A DNA stretch of 8,303 nucleotides from Bacillota bacterium (lineage in GTDB: Bacteria; Bacillota_B; Desulfitobacteriia; Desulfitobacteriales; Desulfitobacteriaceae). This document shows positions 1 to 6,640 of the stretch, piece by piece. Position numbers and translations under genes: made by a program. The stretch spans positions 1 through 8,303 of the forward strand of contig JAJYAS010000121.1 in assembly GCA_021779415.1 (NCBI GenBank). Direction: 5' to 3'. The notes beneath the pieces are model-generated. The model had not been told where the DNA came from. It saw only the letters and a list, made by a program, of their open reading frames with translations, and did not search any database. How positions within the stretch are numbered: the first letter of the stretch is position 1; every line of letters starts with the position of its first letter.

Positions 1-271
1 GCTCCTGGTTCAGCATCCAGAGATGAGGAATTTCTTTGAGTGCCTCTCTCACTTCAGCTAAACCTTGCTCTGCCCCGTCAATATGGAGCCTCCCGCCACT
101 TTCCGAGATACGCACCTTGTATTGCCTAAGCCCATCGTTCAGAGCAGATGCCTCCCGCAGGATCGTCCTCTCACTGACCTCAATTTGTTGAGAAAGGCCC
201 TTAATGGTTAGAGGACCTTTCTCCATAAGATTATTTAAGATGAACTTTTGCCGAACAGTTAGTTGATCCAC
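1..271 (-). CDS. mtlR: MtlR-like PTS-regulated transcriptional activator, N-terminal fragment (cut by window edge)
   Basis: An open frame of 90 codons reads leftward from a GTG at 271-269 and leaves the window without a stop. Residues about 5-45 form a winged helix-turn-helix: an RQKFILNNL helix, then the KGLSQQIEVSERTILREASAL recognition region (shown in two parts: KGLSQQIEVS, ERTILREASAL). A SESGGRLHIDG wing follows. This is the usual N-terminus of BglG/MtlR-type activators, which carry two HTH domains, PRD domains and EIIB/EIIA-like modules controlled by PTS phosphorylation. Those later domains lie outside the window. It starts 11 bases after the mtlA stop, so the two are probably cotranscribed, matching the mtlA-mtlR-mtlF-mtlD order known in Geobacillus and clostridia. 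The ribosome site before the GTG is weak. The GTG is preferred because the HTH begins directly after it. The mtlR name rests mainly on context; another PRD regulator is possible. Confidence 0.78.
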   Translation of the reverse strand, partial: MDQLTVRQKFILNNLMEKGPLTIKGLSQQIEVSERTILREASALNDGLRQYKVRISESGGRLHIDGAEQGLAEVREALKEIPHLWMLNQE

Positions 272-282
272 ATTCTCACAAC

Positions 283-1686
283 CTATTTTCTTAAACTGTT
301 GACATACTCTTCATACGCTGTTTTGTCCAAGAAGTTTTTAATGGTGACGATTTGCGCCTTAGGTACAACTTGCGCTGCGCGCTCCGCCAAGCCTTCCTGG
401 GTAAAAACAACATCGACGTCCGAAGGAATTTGGTTTACAGCTGAATGGCGCACTTCAATATTCAAGCCCGCATCTTTGAGACTCTTTTTGAGGATAGATT
501 CTCCCATTGCTGATGAACCCATACCTGCTTCACAGGCAAAGATGATCAGTTTAGGCATTTGATTCGATTTTTGTCCTTTACTCTCGGATTTCATTAGAGT
601 AACCATCTGTTGAGCTCCGGCAAGCTCTTCACTGCTAATCTCAGTTTTATCGCGTTTTAAAATGACAGAGGCGATCAAGAAGGAGACCAGAGCCCCGACA
701 GCTATACCCAAGATAACTGACAGAAAGCCACCTTTAGGAGCCATCGCCATTTCAGCGAAGATACTACCTGGGGAAGGAGTCGCCACTAAACCGGCCTTAG
801 TAATGACAAAGGTTAAATCTGCAGCAATCCCTCCGCCAATGACAGCTAACAAGAGGAAAGGCTTCATCAGAACATAAGGAAAATAGACTTCGTGAATTCC
901 ACCCAAGAATTGAATGATAATTGCACCTGGAGCAGATTGCTTGATCGCTCCTTTTCCATAGACCCAAAAAGCGAGTAAAATTCCCAAGCCAGGCCCGGGA
1001 TCTGATTCTAGGAGGAAGAAGATGGACTTTCCAGCTTGAGTAACCTGCTGGATTCCTAAAGGTGCTAAAACACCATGATTGATAGCGTTATTTAAAAATA
1101 ATATCTTACCTGGTTCAATAAAGATAGCAATTAAGGGCAAGAGACCAGCATTGGTGACAGCCACGGCCAAATTACCCAACACGGTCGAAAAACCTTGTAC
1201 TACGGGTTCAATCACAGTATAGGCGAGAATTGCCAGCAGAGCGCCTAAAATTCCAGCAGAAAAGTTACTGACCAACATTTCAAAGCCAGTGGGCACTTTA
1301 CCTTCGATCAGCTGGTCGAATTTCTTGATAACCCAACCGCCGAAGGGCCCCATGATCATGCCTCCTAGAAACATTGGAACTGAGGCCCCTACAACAACTC
1401 CGGCAGTTGCAATGGCACCGATTACTCCACCACGTTGTTTGTAGACCAGACTCCCGCCCGTATAACCAATAAGCAGGGGGAGTAAATAGGTAATCATCGG
1501 TCCAACCAATTTTGCTAAATAAGCATTGGGGGTCCAACCTGTGGGAATAACAAACGCCGTGATCAAGCCCCAGGCAAGAATGGCACCCATATTGGGGATG
1601 ACCATCCCTGCCATGAAGCCGCCGAACTTCTGGATCTTAGCTTTTGTTGTGCCACCGGTGACTAGAGAATTTACATTTGCCGACAT
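283..1686 (-). CDS. mtlA: PTS mannitol transporter subunit IICB
   Basis: Inner-membrane permease that imports mannitol and phosphorylates it to mannitol 1-phosphate. The IIC membrane domain (about residues 10-340) has many hydrophobic segments, the [11 protein letters not shown] motif near the N-terminus and the substrate-site motif [15 protein letters not shown], whose Glu is residue 266. A polar linker (about 345-375) leads to the cytoplasmic IIB domain, with the phospho-accepting cysteine in [13 protein letters not shown] (Cys385; Cys384 in E. coli MtlA). At 467 residues it lacks the IIA domain of the 637-residue E. coli protein, so a separate IIA (mtlF) is expected downstream. A longer frame begins at 1692, but that ATG is one base from AGGAGG, whereas the ATG at 1686 has a 7-base spacing, so 1686 is chosen. 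First gene of the mtl operon, followed by mtlR. Family and specificity are clear from the motifs. Confidence 0.95.
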   Translation of the reverse strand: MSANVNSLVTGGTTKAKIQKFGGFMAGMVIPNMGAILAWGLITAFVIPTGWTPNAYLAKLVGPMITYLLPLLIGYTGGSLVYKQRGGVIGAIATAGVVVGASVPMFLGGMIMGPFGGWVIKKFDQLIEGKVPTGFEMLVSNFSAGILGALLAILAYTVIEPVVQGFSTVLGNLAVAVTNAGLLPLIAIFIEPGKILFLNNAINHGVLAPLGIQQVTQAGKSIFFLLESDPGPGLGILLAFWVYGKGAIKQSAPGAIIIQFLGGIHEVYFPYVLMKPFLLLAVIGGGIAADLTFVITKAGLVATPSPGSIFAEMAMAPKGGFLSVILGIAVGALVSFLIASVILKRDKTEISSEELAGAQQMVTLMKSESKGQKSNQMPKLIIFACEAGMGSSAMGESILKKSLKDAGLNIEVRHSAVNQIPSDVDVVFTQEGLAERAAQVVPKAQIVTIKNFLDKTAYEEYVNSLRK

Positions 1687-1693
1687 ATCCATA

Positions 1694-1699
1694 CCTCCT
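1694..1699 (-). promoter_or_regulatory. mtlA ribosome binding site that decides the start codon
   Basis: A perfect AGGAGG on the minus strand (CCTCCT on plus). It lies 1 base before the ATG at 1692 and 7 bases before the ATG at 1686. Only the second distance is workable, so the mature start is probably at 1686. Confidence 0.75.
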
Positions 1700-1764
1700 T
1701 TGTTTTGTTAAATTCATCTTAAGCCAGGCCAACCAATTTTACAATTTAAAGAAAACCAATCCTG

Positions 1765-1804
1765 ACACCACATTTTACTGACAATTTTAACAATTTATAT
1801 TGTT
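1765..1804 (-). promoter_or_regulatory. Possible operator region of the mtl operon (MtlR-box-like site plus AT-rich palindrome)
   Basis: Two elements lie about 80-120 bases before mtlA. At 1789-1804 is the perfect dyad AACAAT-N4-ATTGTT. At 1784-1765, read on the minus strand, TTGTCAGTAAAATGTGGTGT matches 9 of 14 fixed positions of the Bacillus MtlR box as I remember it (TTGnCACA-N4-TGTGnCAA): the outer TTGnCA and the inner TGTG fit, the rest do not. MtlR activates from upstream sites at mtlA promoters in Bacillus, so the location is sensible. No convincing -35/-10 pair is visible nearer to mtlA, as is common at activator-dependent promoters. This is inference from pattern only. Confidence 0.3.
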
Positions 1805-1882
1805 CCAATATTTGGTTACCATTGTGTAATCTAACATGGAAAATGAGGGACGCTGGCGGTAGGAATGATGAAGTAAAAAAGG

Positions 1883-1911
1883 GGTGGCCTTGCATGTGAT
1901 AGCAGGCCACC
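1883..1911. terminator. Bidirectional rho-independent terminator between the GNAT gene and mtl operon
   Basis: An 8-bp perfect stem, GGTGGCCT (1883-1890) with AGGCCACC (1904-1911), encloses a 13-base loop. On the minus strand it is followed by CCTTTTTTAC, a good U-tract, and it lies 38 bases after the stop of the acetyltransferase gene, which it should terminate. On the plus strand it is followed by TCTTTCTTTTG, so it could also stop transcripts coming from the left. Confidence 0.85.
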
Positions 1912-1948
1912 TCTTTCTTTTGTCCGGAATATCTAAACCCCAATGATG

Positions 1949-2485
1949 CTACTTACCAAAGTTTCTTGCCAATGTATCTAATGTTTCATCAGCTACCCTA
2001 TACACAGTCCAATCATCCATGGGGGTCGCTCCCATCTGTCTATAAAACTTCACCGAGGGTTCGTTCCAGTCTAAACAAGACCATTCTAACCTCCCGCATT
2101 TCCTATCAATTGCTAATTTGGCAAGAAACGATAGTATAATCTTACCAATCCCCTTTCCTCTCATTTCAGGTTTAACATATAAATCCTCTAAATAGAGACC
2201 TGGTCGACCTAAAAACGTAGAAAAGTTATGAAAGAACAAGGTAAAGCTTACCGGCTTATCTTTATATTCCCCAATAATAACCTCAGCCATTCTTCTTTTA
2301 AACAAAGATTCTTTCAAAACTTCTTCCGTTGCCACAACGTCCTTTGACATCCTTTCATACTCAGCCAATTCCTTAATAAACCCCAAAATAAGTGCCGCAT
2401 CTTTTGGTTCTGCAAATCTTAATTTAAAATCGTTCATTTTAGTATCAATTAGCTGTTGCGTTTTTATAACCATGCTTTGATTCAT
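1949..2485 (-). CDS. GNAT-family N-acetyltransferase, spermidine/spermine (diamine) acetyltransferase-like
   Basis: Cytoplasmic acetyl-CoA-dependent acetyltransferase of 178 residues, typical of the SSAT-like GNAT group. The GNAT fold starts near residue 20 (FKLRFAEPKDAALIL). Motif A, with the acetyl-CoA pyrophosphate loop, is YLEDLYVKPEMRGKGIGKI (RGKGIG at 109-114). Motif B follows as LEWSCLDWNEPSVKFYRQMGA, whose Tyr148 is the usual GNAT acid. The DWNEPSVKFY string and the tail after it resemble eukaryotic and bacterial SSAT proteins, which acetylate polyamines or small thia-amines; the actual amine cannot be told from sequence. The ATG at 2485 follows GAGAGAGG very closely. Later in-frame Met codons, at residues 5 and 17, have no better ribosome site, so the first 16 residues may or may not be translated. 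It stands as a single gene with a terminator downstream; no strong promoter is seen in the 160-base divergent spacer. Confidence 0.88.
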   Translation of the reverse strand: MNQSMVIKTQQLIDTKMNDFKLRFAEPKDAALILGFIKELAEYERMSKDVVATEEVLKESLFKRRMAEVIIGEYKDKPVSFTLFFHNFSTFLGRPGLYLEDLYVKPEMRGKGIGKIILSFLAKLAIDRKCGRLEWSCLDWNEPSVKFYRQMGATPMDDWTVYRVADETLDTLARNFGK

Positions 2486-2544
2486 TCCTCTCTCTTTTAG
2501 ACGGAAATTAAGTTTACACTGCTTGATTTTTCAGCAGCACCCAA

Positions 2545-2573
2545 TTGACAAATATATACTGGAGTGTTATAAG
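2545..2573 (+). promoter_or_regulatory. Sigma-A promoter of the glycyl radical enzyme operon
   Basis: The -35 box is a perfect TTGACA (2545-2550), the spacer is exactly 17 bases, and the -10 box is TATAAG (2568-2573; five of six match TATAAT). Transcription should begin near 2580, giving a leader of about 68 bases before the GRE start codon. This strong unassisted promoter implies that regulation, if any, is by repression or in the leader. Confidence 0.82.
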
Positions 2574-2576
2574 GAT

Positions 2577-2604
2577 TTCAGGACCAACTATATGGGCTCC
2601 TGAA
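2577..2604 (+). promoter_or_regulatory. Inverted repeat over the predicted transcription start (possible operator)
   Basis: Perfect 7-base arms, TTCAGGA (2577-2583) and TCCTGAA (2598-2604), are separated by 14 bases. The arm centres are 21 bases apart, two helical turns, which would suit a dimeric repressor on one DNA face. The left arm covers the predicted +1 of the strong promoter just upstream. In RNA the same repeat could fold only as a 7-bp hairpin with a 14-base loop at the 5' end. No U-tract follows, so it is not a terminator. Confidence 0.4.
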
Positions 2605-2647
2605 CCGAGGCGCACGAGAGTTTGAATGTTCGGATGGAGGAATTGAT

Positions 2648-5053
2648 ATGTTCCAAACAGCACTAGAACCGAAATACCTAGAGCGCGTGAATCGTCTGAA
2701 AAGTCGAGTGCTTGGAACCCGGCCGGAGATGGATCTTGAGAATGCTAGACTTCTTACTGAGGGTTTCCTGGAGGCAGAAGGTGAGCCGCTGGTCGTTCGC
2801 AAAGCCAAAGCTTTCCGCAGACAGTGTCAAGAAAAGACCGTCACAATCTGGAACGACGAGCTCATCGTGGGCAATCCTGGAAGCAAGATGCGAGCTGGTA
2901 TTTTGTGCGCAGATACCTGCTGGTCGGTGCTGAATAACGAACTAGAGACGATCAACGAACGCCGCTACGATCCATTCTATCTGAAGCCTGAGGACCGGAA
3001 AATTTTCGAAGATGAAATTCGACCCTTCTGGAAAGGAAAATCCACGTATGAGGAGTGGCTAGTCCAAATTCCCGATGACACTCGTGAACTTCGAGATAAC
3101 GGGGTAATATATATAGATCGCAAAGCCGTTCGTGGCTGGGGAGAAACAACAGCTGGATACGAATGGCTGATTCGTGAAGGAGTTTTGGGAATCCTAAACG
3201 TAGTTAAAAAAAGGAGGGCCAAACTCGATATCACCGTACCAGGTGATTATGAGAAAGATTACTATCTGAAATCCCTTATGATTGTTGGCGAAGGGATGAT
3301 GTCCTTAGGAGAGCGCTATGCCCTTCAGGCGGAACAGTTAGCAGCCCTAGAGAATGAAGCACAGAGGAAAAAAGAACTTCTAGAGATCGCCGAAATTTGT
3401 CATCATGTTCCCGCCCATCCTGCGCGGACGTTTCGGGAAGCATTGCAGTCGTTTTATTTCTATCAGATCTCAATCTTTATGGAACAAAACGCTGCAAGCT
3501 ATAACCCCGGACGCATGGATCAGTATCTCTGGCCTTATTACAAGACCGACCTTGAAGCAGGGCACATTACACCTGACGAGGCACAGGAGCTTCTCGACTG
3601 TCTTTGGGTCAAGTTCAGTGAACCCTGCCTTTTTCAGGATGCCGTCACCGCAGAGTTCGCAGCAGGTTATCCAATGTTTCAAAACGTTTGCGTCGGAGGG
3701 GTCGATGACACGGGGAGGAATGCCGTCAATGACCTTTCCTACATGATACTTAAAGCAACTATGGATGTCCAGCTCTATCAACCCTCTCTGTCGGTTCGCT
3801 ATAGCCTAGCCAAAAATCCCAACTCCTTTCTGAGAAAAATAGTCGAGTTAATCCGTCTCGGTACGGGATTTCCCGCGTTTCACAACGACGATATCGGAAT
3901 CAAGATGCTCATGAACAAGGGAATTCCTCTGAAAGAGGCTTTCAATTGGAATCCGTGCGGCTGCGTTGAGACCAACTTAGAGGGACGGTTGCGTCAGTAC
4001 ACCGCACTTGCGGACATCAATCTCGGCAGCATCATTGAGTTTGCACTCTTGGACGGAAAGAATAGGAAAAGTGGTCACTACATATCCACACGAACGGGAA
4101 GCCCCGTCGAATTTAAAACCTTCGAAGATTTTCTTTCGGCTGTTAAGAAGCAAATCAAATATGTGACTCGCGCCGTTGTTAAAGGGAGCCATGTGATTGA
4201 CGAAATCTGCATGAATCGACCGTCTCCTGCACTTTCGTTCACCTTCAAAGAATGTATAGAGAAGGGAGCGGACTACGCCTGGGGTGGAGCAAAATATAAC
4301 GTTGGAAACGGGATTATTCTGATCGGGGTTGCAGATTTGATCAACAGCATTACTGCGGTGCAACATATTGTCTACGAGACGAAACAAGCGAGCATGACTG
4401 AGCTTTTGGACGCTCTAGAACACAATTTCCAGGGGTGCGAGGAGATTCACAAGCTTTGCCTTGAGGCACCTAAGTACGGCAACGACGACCCGATCGCAGA
4501 TGATGTTGCGGGAGATATGTTTACCTTTATCGCGGACGAGATCGAAAAATACAGTAGTAAATTCGGGTGCATGACCCCTGGGATTCTCCCTGTGTCCGGT
4601 AATACACCATTTGGGCTTGAGGTAGGCGCCCTCCCATCCGGCCGCCATGCCTGGAAGCCACTGGCAGATGGCGTCAGTCCAAGTGGAGGGACAGACTTCA
4701 ATGGTCCCAGTTCAGTACTGAAGTCCGTGGCAAATATTCCCCATGCTAGGTTTGTTCAGGGAACTCTGCTGAACATGAAAGTGGAACCAGAAATGCTGTC
4801 CTCTGAAAACGGCATAACCCAGATGATGGCTCTGCTGAAGAGCATGTGCAGCCTTGGGGTCTATCATGTTCAATTCAACGTCATCGATCAGGAAAAATTA
4901 ATCCGTGCGCAAAAGAATCCGGAGGAGTACAAAGGGCTCTTAGTTCGAGTGGCCGGTTATACCGCTTACTTTGTGGAACTTGGGAAAGACGTGCAGGACG
5001 AGATCATAGGACGCACAGTACAACACGGCATTTCTGTGGGTGAGCATAAATGA
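2648..5053 (+). CDS. Glycyl radical enzyme (pyruvate formate-lyase-like), substrate unknown
   Basis: Cytoplasmic, oxygen-sensitive radical enzyme of 801 residues. The PFL-type barrel domain spans about residues 10-670, with the family strings NPGRMDQYLWPYY (286 on) and LYQPSLSVRYS. The active-site loop reads NPCGCVET: Cys439 aligns with the thiyl-radical cysteine, and Glu441 gives the C-x-E pattern of GRE dehydratases, lyases and arylacetate decarboxylases. A GGAKYN segment carries Tyr550. The C-terminal glycyl radical domain has RVAGYTAYF with Gly770, 31 residues from the end. The adjacent Cys-Cys of true pyruvate formate-lyase is absent, so formate production from pyruvate is not expected. 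Length is near hydroxyproline dehydratase and glycerol dehydratase, shorter than the roughly 900-residue HPAD type. Where eliminases, as I recall them, have G-H-x-x-P-x-Y, this has GETTAGYE (Glu166). A good GGAGG lies 7 bases before the ATG. The activase gene overlaps its stop. Family assignment is certain; the substrate is not. Confidence 0.93.
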   Translation: MFQTALEPKYLERVNRLKSRVLGTRPEMDLENARLLTEGFLEAEGEPLVVRKAKAFRRQCQEKTVTIWNDELIVGNPGSKMRAGILCADTCWSVLNNELETINERRYDPFYLKPEDRKIFEDEIRPFWKGKSTYEEWLVQIPDDTRELRDNGVIYIDRKAVRGWGETTAGYEWLIREGVLGILNVVKKRRAKLDITVPGDYEKDYYLKSLMIVGEGMMSLGERYALQAEQLAALENEAQRKKELLEIAEICHHVPAHPARTFREALQSFYFYQISIFMEQNAASYNPGRMDQYLWPYYKTDLEAGHITPDEAQELLDCLWVKFSEPCLFQDAVTAEFAAGYPMFQNVCVGGVDDTGRNAVNDLSYMILKATMDVQLYQPSLSVRYSLAKNPNSFLRKIVELIRLGTGFPAFHNDDIGIKMLMNKGIPLKEAFNWNPCGCVETNLEGRLRQYTALADINLGSIIEFALLDGKNRKSGHYISTRTGSPVEFKTFEDFLSAVKKQIKYVTRAVVKGSHVIDEICMNRPSPALSFTFKECIEKGADYAWGGAKYNVGNGIILIGVADLINSITAVQHIVYETKQASMTELLDALEHNFQGCEEIHKLCLEAPKYGNDDPIADDVAGDMFTFIADEIEKYSSKFGCMTPGILPVSGNTPFGLEVGALPSGRHAWKPLADGVSPSGGTDFNGPSSVLKSVANIPHARFVQGTLLNMKVEPEMLSSENGITQMMALLKSMCSLGVYHVQFNVIDQEKLIRAQKNPEEYKGLLVRVAGYTAYFVELGKDVQDEIIGRTVQHGISVGEHK

Positions 5054-5997
5054 ATCACAGTCACTTGATGGGTTCCATACTGAGAATCGAGAGAACATCC
5101 ATCCACGACGGACAAGGACTCCGAACCGTACTATTCCTTAAGGGGTGTCCGCTTAGATGTCGCTGGTGTTCGACTCCGGAGTCACAACGAACCGATCCCG
5201 AAAAGGGATATGTTCTCGACCGTTGCATAAGGTGCGGAATATGTGTGCGTTCCTGTCCTGAAGGGGCTCTTGCACTATCAGACGATGGCTTGAAAATACT
5301 CAACGACGTAGACAAATGCAAGGCTTGCTTTGTCTGCGTTTCGAAATGTCCGCAGAACGCAGTCAAGAAATACGGAAGTATTATGTCCGTGCGAGAAGTA
5401 GTTCGGGAAATCTGCAAGGATGAGATTTTCTTTTTTCACTCGGGCGGTGGCGTGACTATCAGTGGCGGCGAGCCCTTAAACCAACCCGATTTTGTCCCGG
5501 AAGTTCTGAAAGAGTGCAGTAAACTTGGAATTCACACAGCGCTCGAGACCAGCCTACACGCTCCCTACGAAAACATTAAATTAGTCCTACCTTGGCTCAA
5601 TGTGCTCTATGTTGATCTCAAACAAATGGATCCTGAGTTCCATAAACAGTGGGTTGGCCCTGATAACTCACTTATCCTCGCAAACCTTCGAAGAATCGAT
5701 CAAACCATCTACCCTTTGGAGATCATCGTGCGTATCCCTTTGATTCCAGGTGTCAATGATTCTAATTCCAACCTATCTGCCACTGCTAAATTCTGCAATT
5801 CCTTGAAAATAATAAAAGAAATAGAGCTGTTGCCCTACCATCGCCTTGGCATGGAAACCTACCGAAACCTAGGAATAGCTTATCCCTTGCAGAACCTAAT
5901 CCCGCCGTCGCGGGAACGAATCCTAGAACGAGCTGATTTCCTGTCTCGCCAAAACTCAGGAGTACCGATAAAAGTCGGCGGTGATTTCATTTCATAA
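5050..5997 (+). CDS. Glycyl radical enzyme activating enzyme (radical SAM, with two ferredoxin-type clusters)
   Basis: Radical SAM activase of 315 residues that generates the 5'-deoxyadenosyl radical and removes hydrogen from the glycyl residue (Gly770) of the upstream GRE. The SAM cluster motif is GCPLRCRWC (Cys33, 37, 40; CX3CX2C). An inserted ferredoxin-like domain supplies two CX2CX2CX3CP sets (Cys59-69 and Cys90-100), each able to bind a [4Fe-4S] cluster. This is the arrangement of activases for non-PFL GREs; PFL activase lacks the insert. The SAM-binding GGGVTISGGEP follows at about 132-142. After the radical SAM cysteines the sequence is STPESQ, where most family members have SNPE. The start ATG overlaps the GRE stop as ATGA, indicating translational coupling. 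Met7 is a possible alternative start, with no ribosome site of its own. The pair forms a complete enzyme/activator system. Confidence 0.94.
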   Translation: MNHSHLMGSILRIERTSIHDGQGLRTVLFLKGCPLRCRWCSTPESQRTDPEKGYVLDRCIRCGICVRSCPEGALALSDDGLKILNDVDKCKACFVCVSKCPQNAVKKYGSIMSVREVVREICKDEIFFFHSGGGVTISGGEPLNQPDFVPEVLKECSKLGIHTALETSLHAPYENIKLVLPWLNVLYVDLKQMDPEFHKQWVGPDNSLILANLRRIDQTIYPLEIIVRIPLIPGVNDSNSNLSATAKFCNSLKIIKEIELLPYHRLGMETYRNLGIAYPLQNLIPPSRERILERADFLSRQNSGVPIKVGGDFIS

Positions 5998-6014
5998 AGA
6001 AAGAAACGAAAACA

Positions 6015-6049
6015 GCCCGAGAGGATCCTCTAATCAGGGCCTCTTGGGC
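6015..6049. terminator. Hairpin terminator between converging genes
   Basis: GCCCGAGAGG (6015-6024) pairs with CCTCTTGGGC (6040-6049) over 10 positions with one G-T wobble, around a 15-base loop. On the minus strand the stem is followed by the U-rich CTGTTTTCGTTTCTTTC, so it is a good terminator for the genes coming from the right. On the plus strand it follows the activase stop by 17 bases, but the next bases are ATAATAGTATAAC, without a U-tract, so rightward termination is likely weaker. Confidence 0.7.
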
Positions 6050-6106
6050 ATAATAGTATAACGGCTGAAACACTCGATGTAATTACCGGATAGTTCAGAA
6101 GGATAA

Positions 6107-6550
6107 TTATGAAATGATGTCCGTTATTGTGGAAAATAATGTTCCTATTAAGGAACCTATGATAAAAATTAATGCAAGAATTGAAATAAGAAACAGCCTT
6201 TTCTTGCCTTTACTCCATGTGCCCCCCGAACTTATGATTGAGCTCTCATCCCCGTTACTATCTGCCTTATTCATAGCCCCCACTTCGCCTAGGATCTCCT
6301 TTGCCTCCTCGAGTTGATTATCCTTTACATATAAATCGACGCCAAGTTTTGGCATACCACAGGTAATTTTCAGATACTCACCAGCGCCACCATATTTTCT
6401 TAACACTAAAATATTTTCACTCGTTAAAAAGGACTCAATCATACTTGCTTCTTGATCATCAATACACCCGATTAGGAATACCCATTTCCCTATTGGTTCA
6501 GATTTGCATTTCGAACACCAAGGCAATTCAATCACCCCTTTTTTAGGCAC
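6107..6550 (-). CDS. DUF2007-like protein with N-terminal CxxC and C-terminal membrane anchor
   Basis: A 147-residue protein of unknown function. It opens with a short metal-binding-type knuckle, WCSKCK (Cys12, Cys15). Residues about 22-90 follow the DUF2007 (putative signal-transducing protein) pattern as I know it: FLIGCIDDQEASMIESFL, then an IxVLRKYGGAGEYLKI stretch, then VDLYVKDNQLEEAKEIL. A polar Ser/Gly-rich linker (about 93-116) leads to one strong transmembrane helix (about 118-141, after KGKKR), with only a few residues beyond it. The folded part is therefore probably cytoplasmic and tethered by a C-tail anchor. The start is GTG at 6550, with AAGGA 5-6 bases before it; the nearby ATG opens a frame of only three codons. 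It is separated by 90 bases from the methyltransferase upstream of it, and a TATAAT hexamer (with a poor -35) in that gap may start its own transcript. Confidence 0.72.
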   Translation of the reverse strand: MPKKGVIELPWCSKCKSEPIGKWVFLIGCIDDQEASMIESFLTSENILVLRKYGGAGEYLKITCGMPKLGVDLYVKDNQLEEAKEILGEVGAMNKADSNGDESSIISSGGTWSKGKKRLFLISILALIFIIGSLIGTLFSTITDIIS

Positions 6551-6640
6551 GCATGTCCTTATTGCAATATCACGATTCGCCGAAATCCAGTATACTCCTC
6601 CTGTATTATAAAAGAAATTTTAATTTACGCAGAACCAAAG

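Noticed and set aside
1746..1943. 65-residue minus-strand open frame between mtlA and the GNAT gene
   Set aside because: It runs through the bidirectional terminator and the mtl leader, has no ribosome site, and its protein has no recognisable pattern.
2577..2647. Riboswitch or attenuator in the GRE leader
   Set aside because: The leader is only about 68 bases, with one 7-bp repeat, no terminator U-tract and no riboswitch core that I recognise.
3977..4387. 136-residue antisense open frame inside the GRE gene (and similar ones at 3470-3781 and 5061-5417)
   Set aside because: These are shadow frames of strongly conserved coding sequence on the plus strand, with no ribosome site or family motif.
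2648..5053. Calling the GRE pyruvate formate-lyase (pflB)
   Set aside because: The adjacent Cys-Cys of PFL is missing (Cys-Gly-Cys-Val-Glu instead), and the activase carries the two-cluster ferredoxin insert that PFL activase lacks.
2648..5053. Calling it choline lyase, hydroxyproline dehydratase, isethionate lyase or 4-hydroxyphenylacetate decarboxylase
   Set aside because: No matching neighbours (shell genes, P5C reductase, sulfite reductase, small decarboxylase subunit), length and active-site strings do not clearly fit any of them, and a specific name would be a guess.
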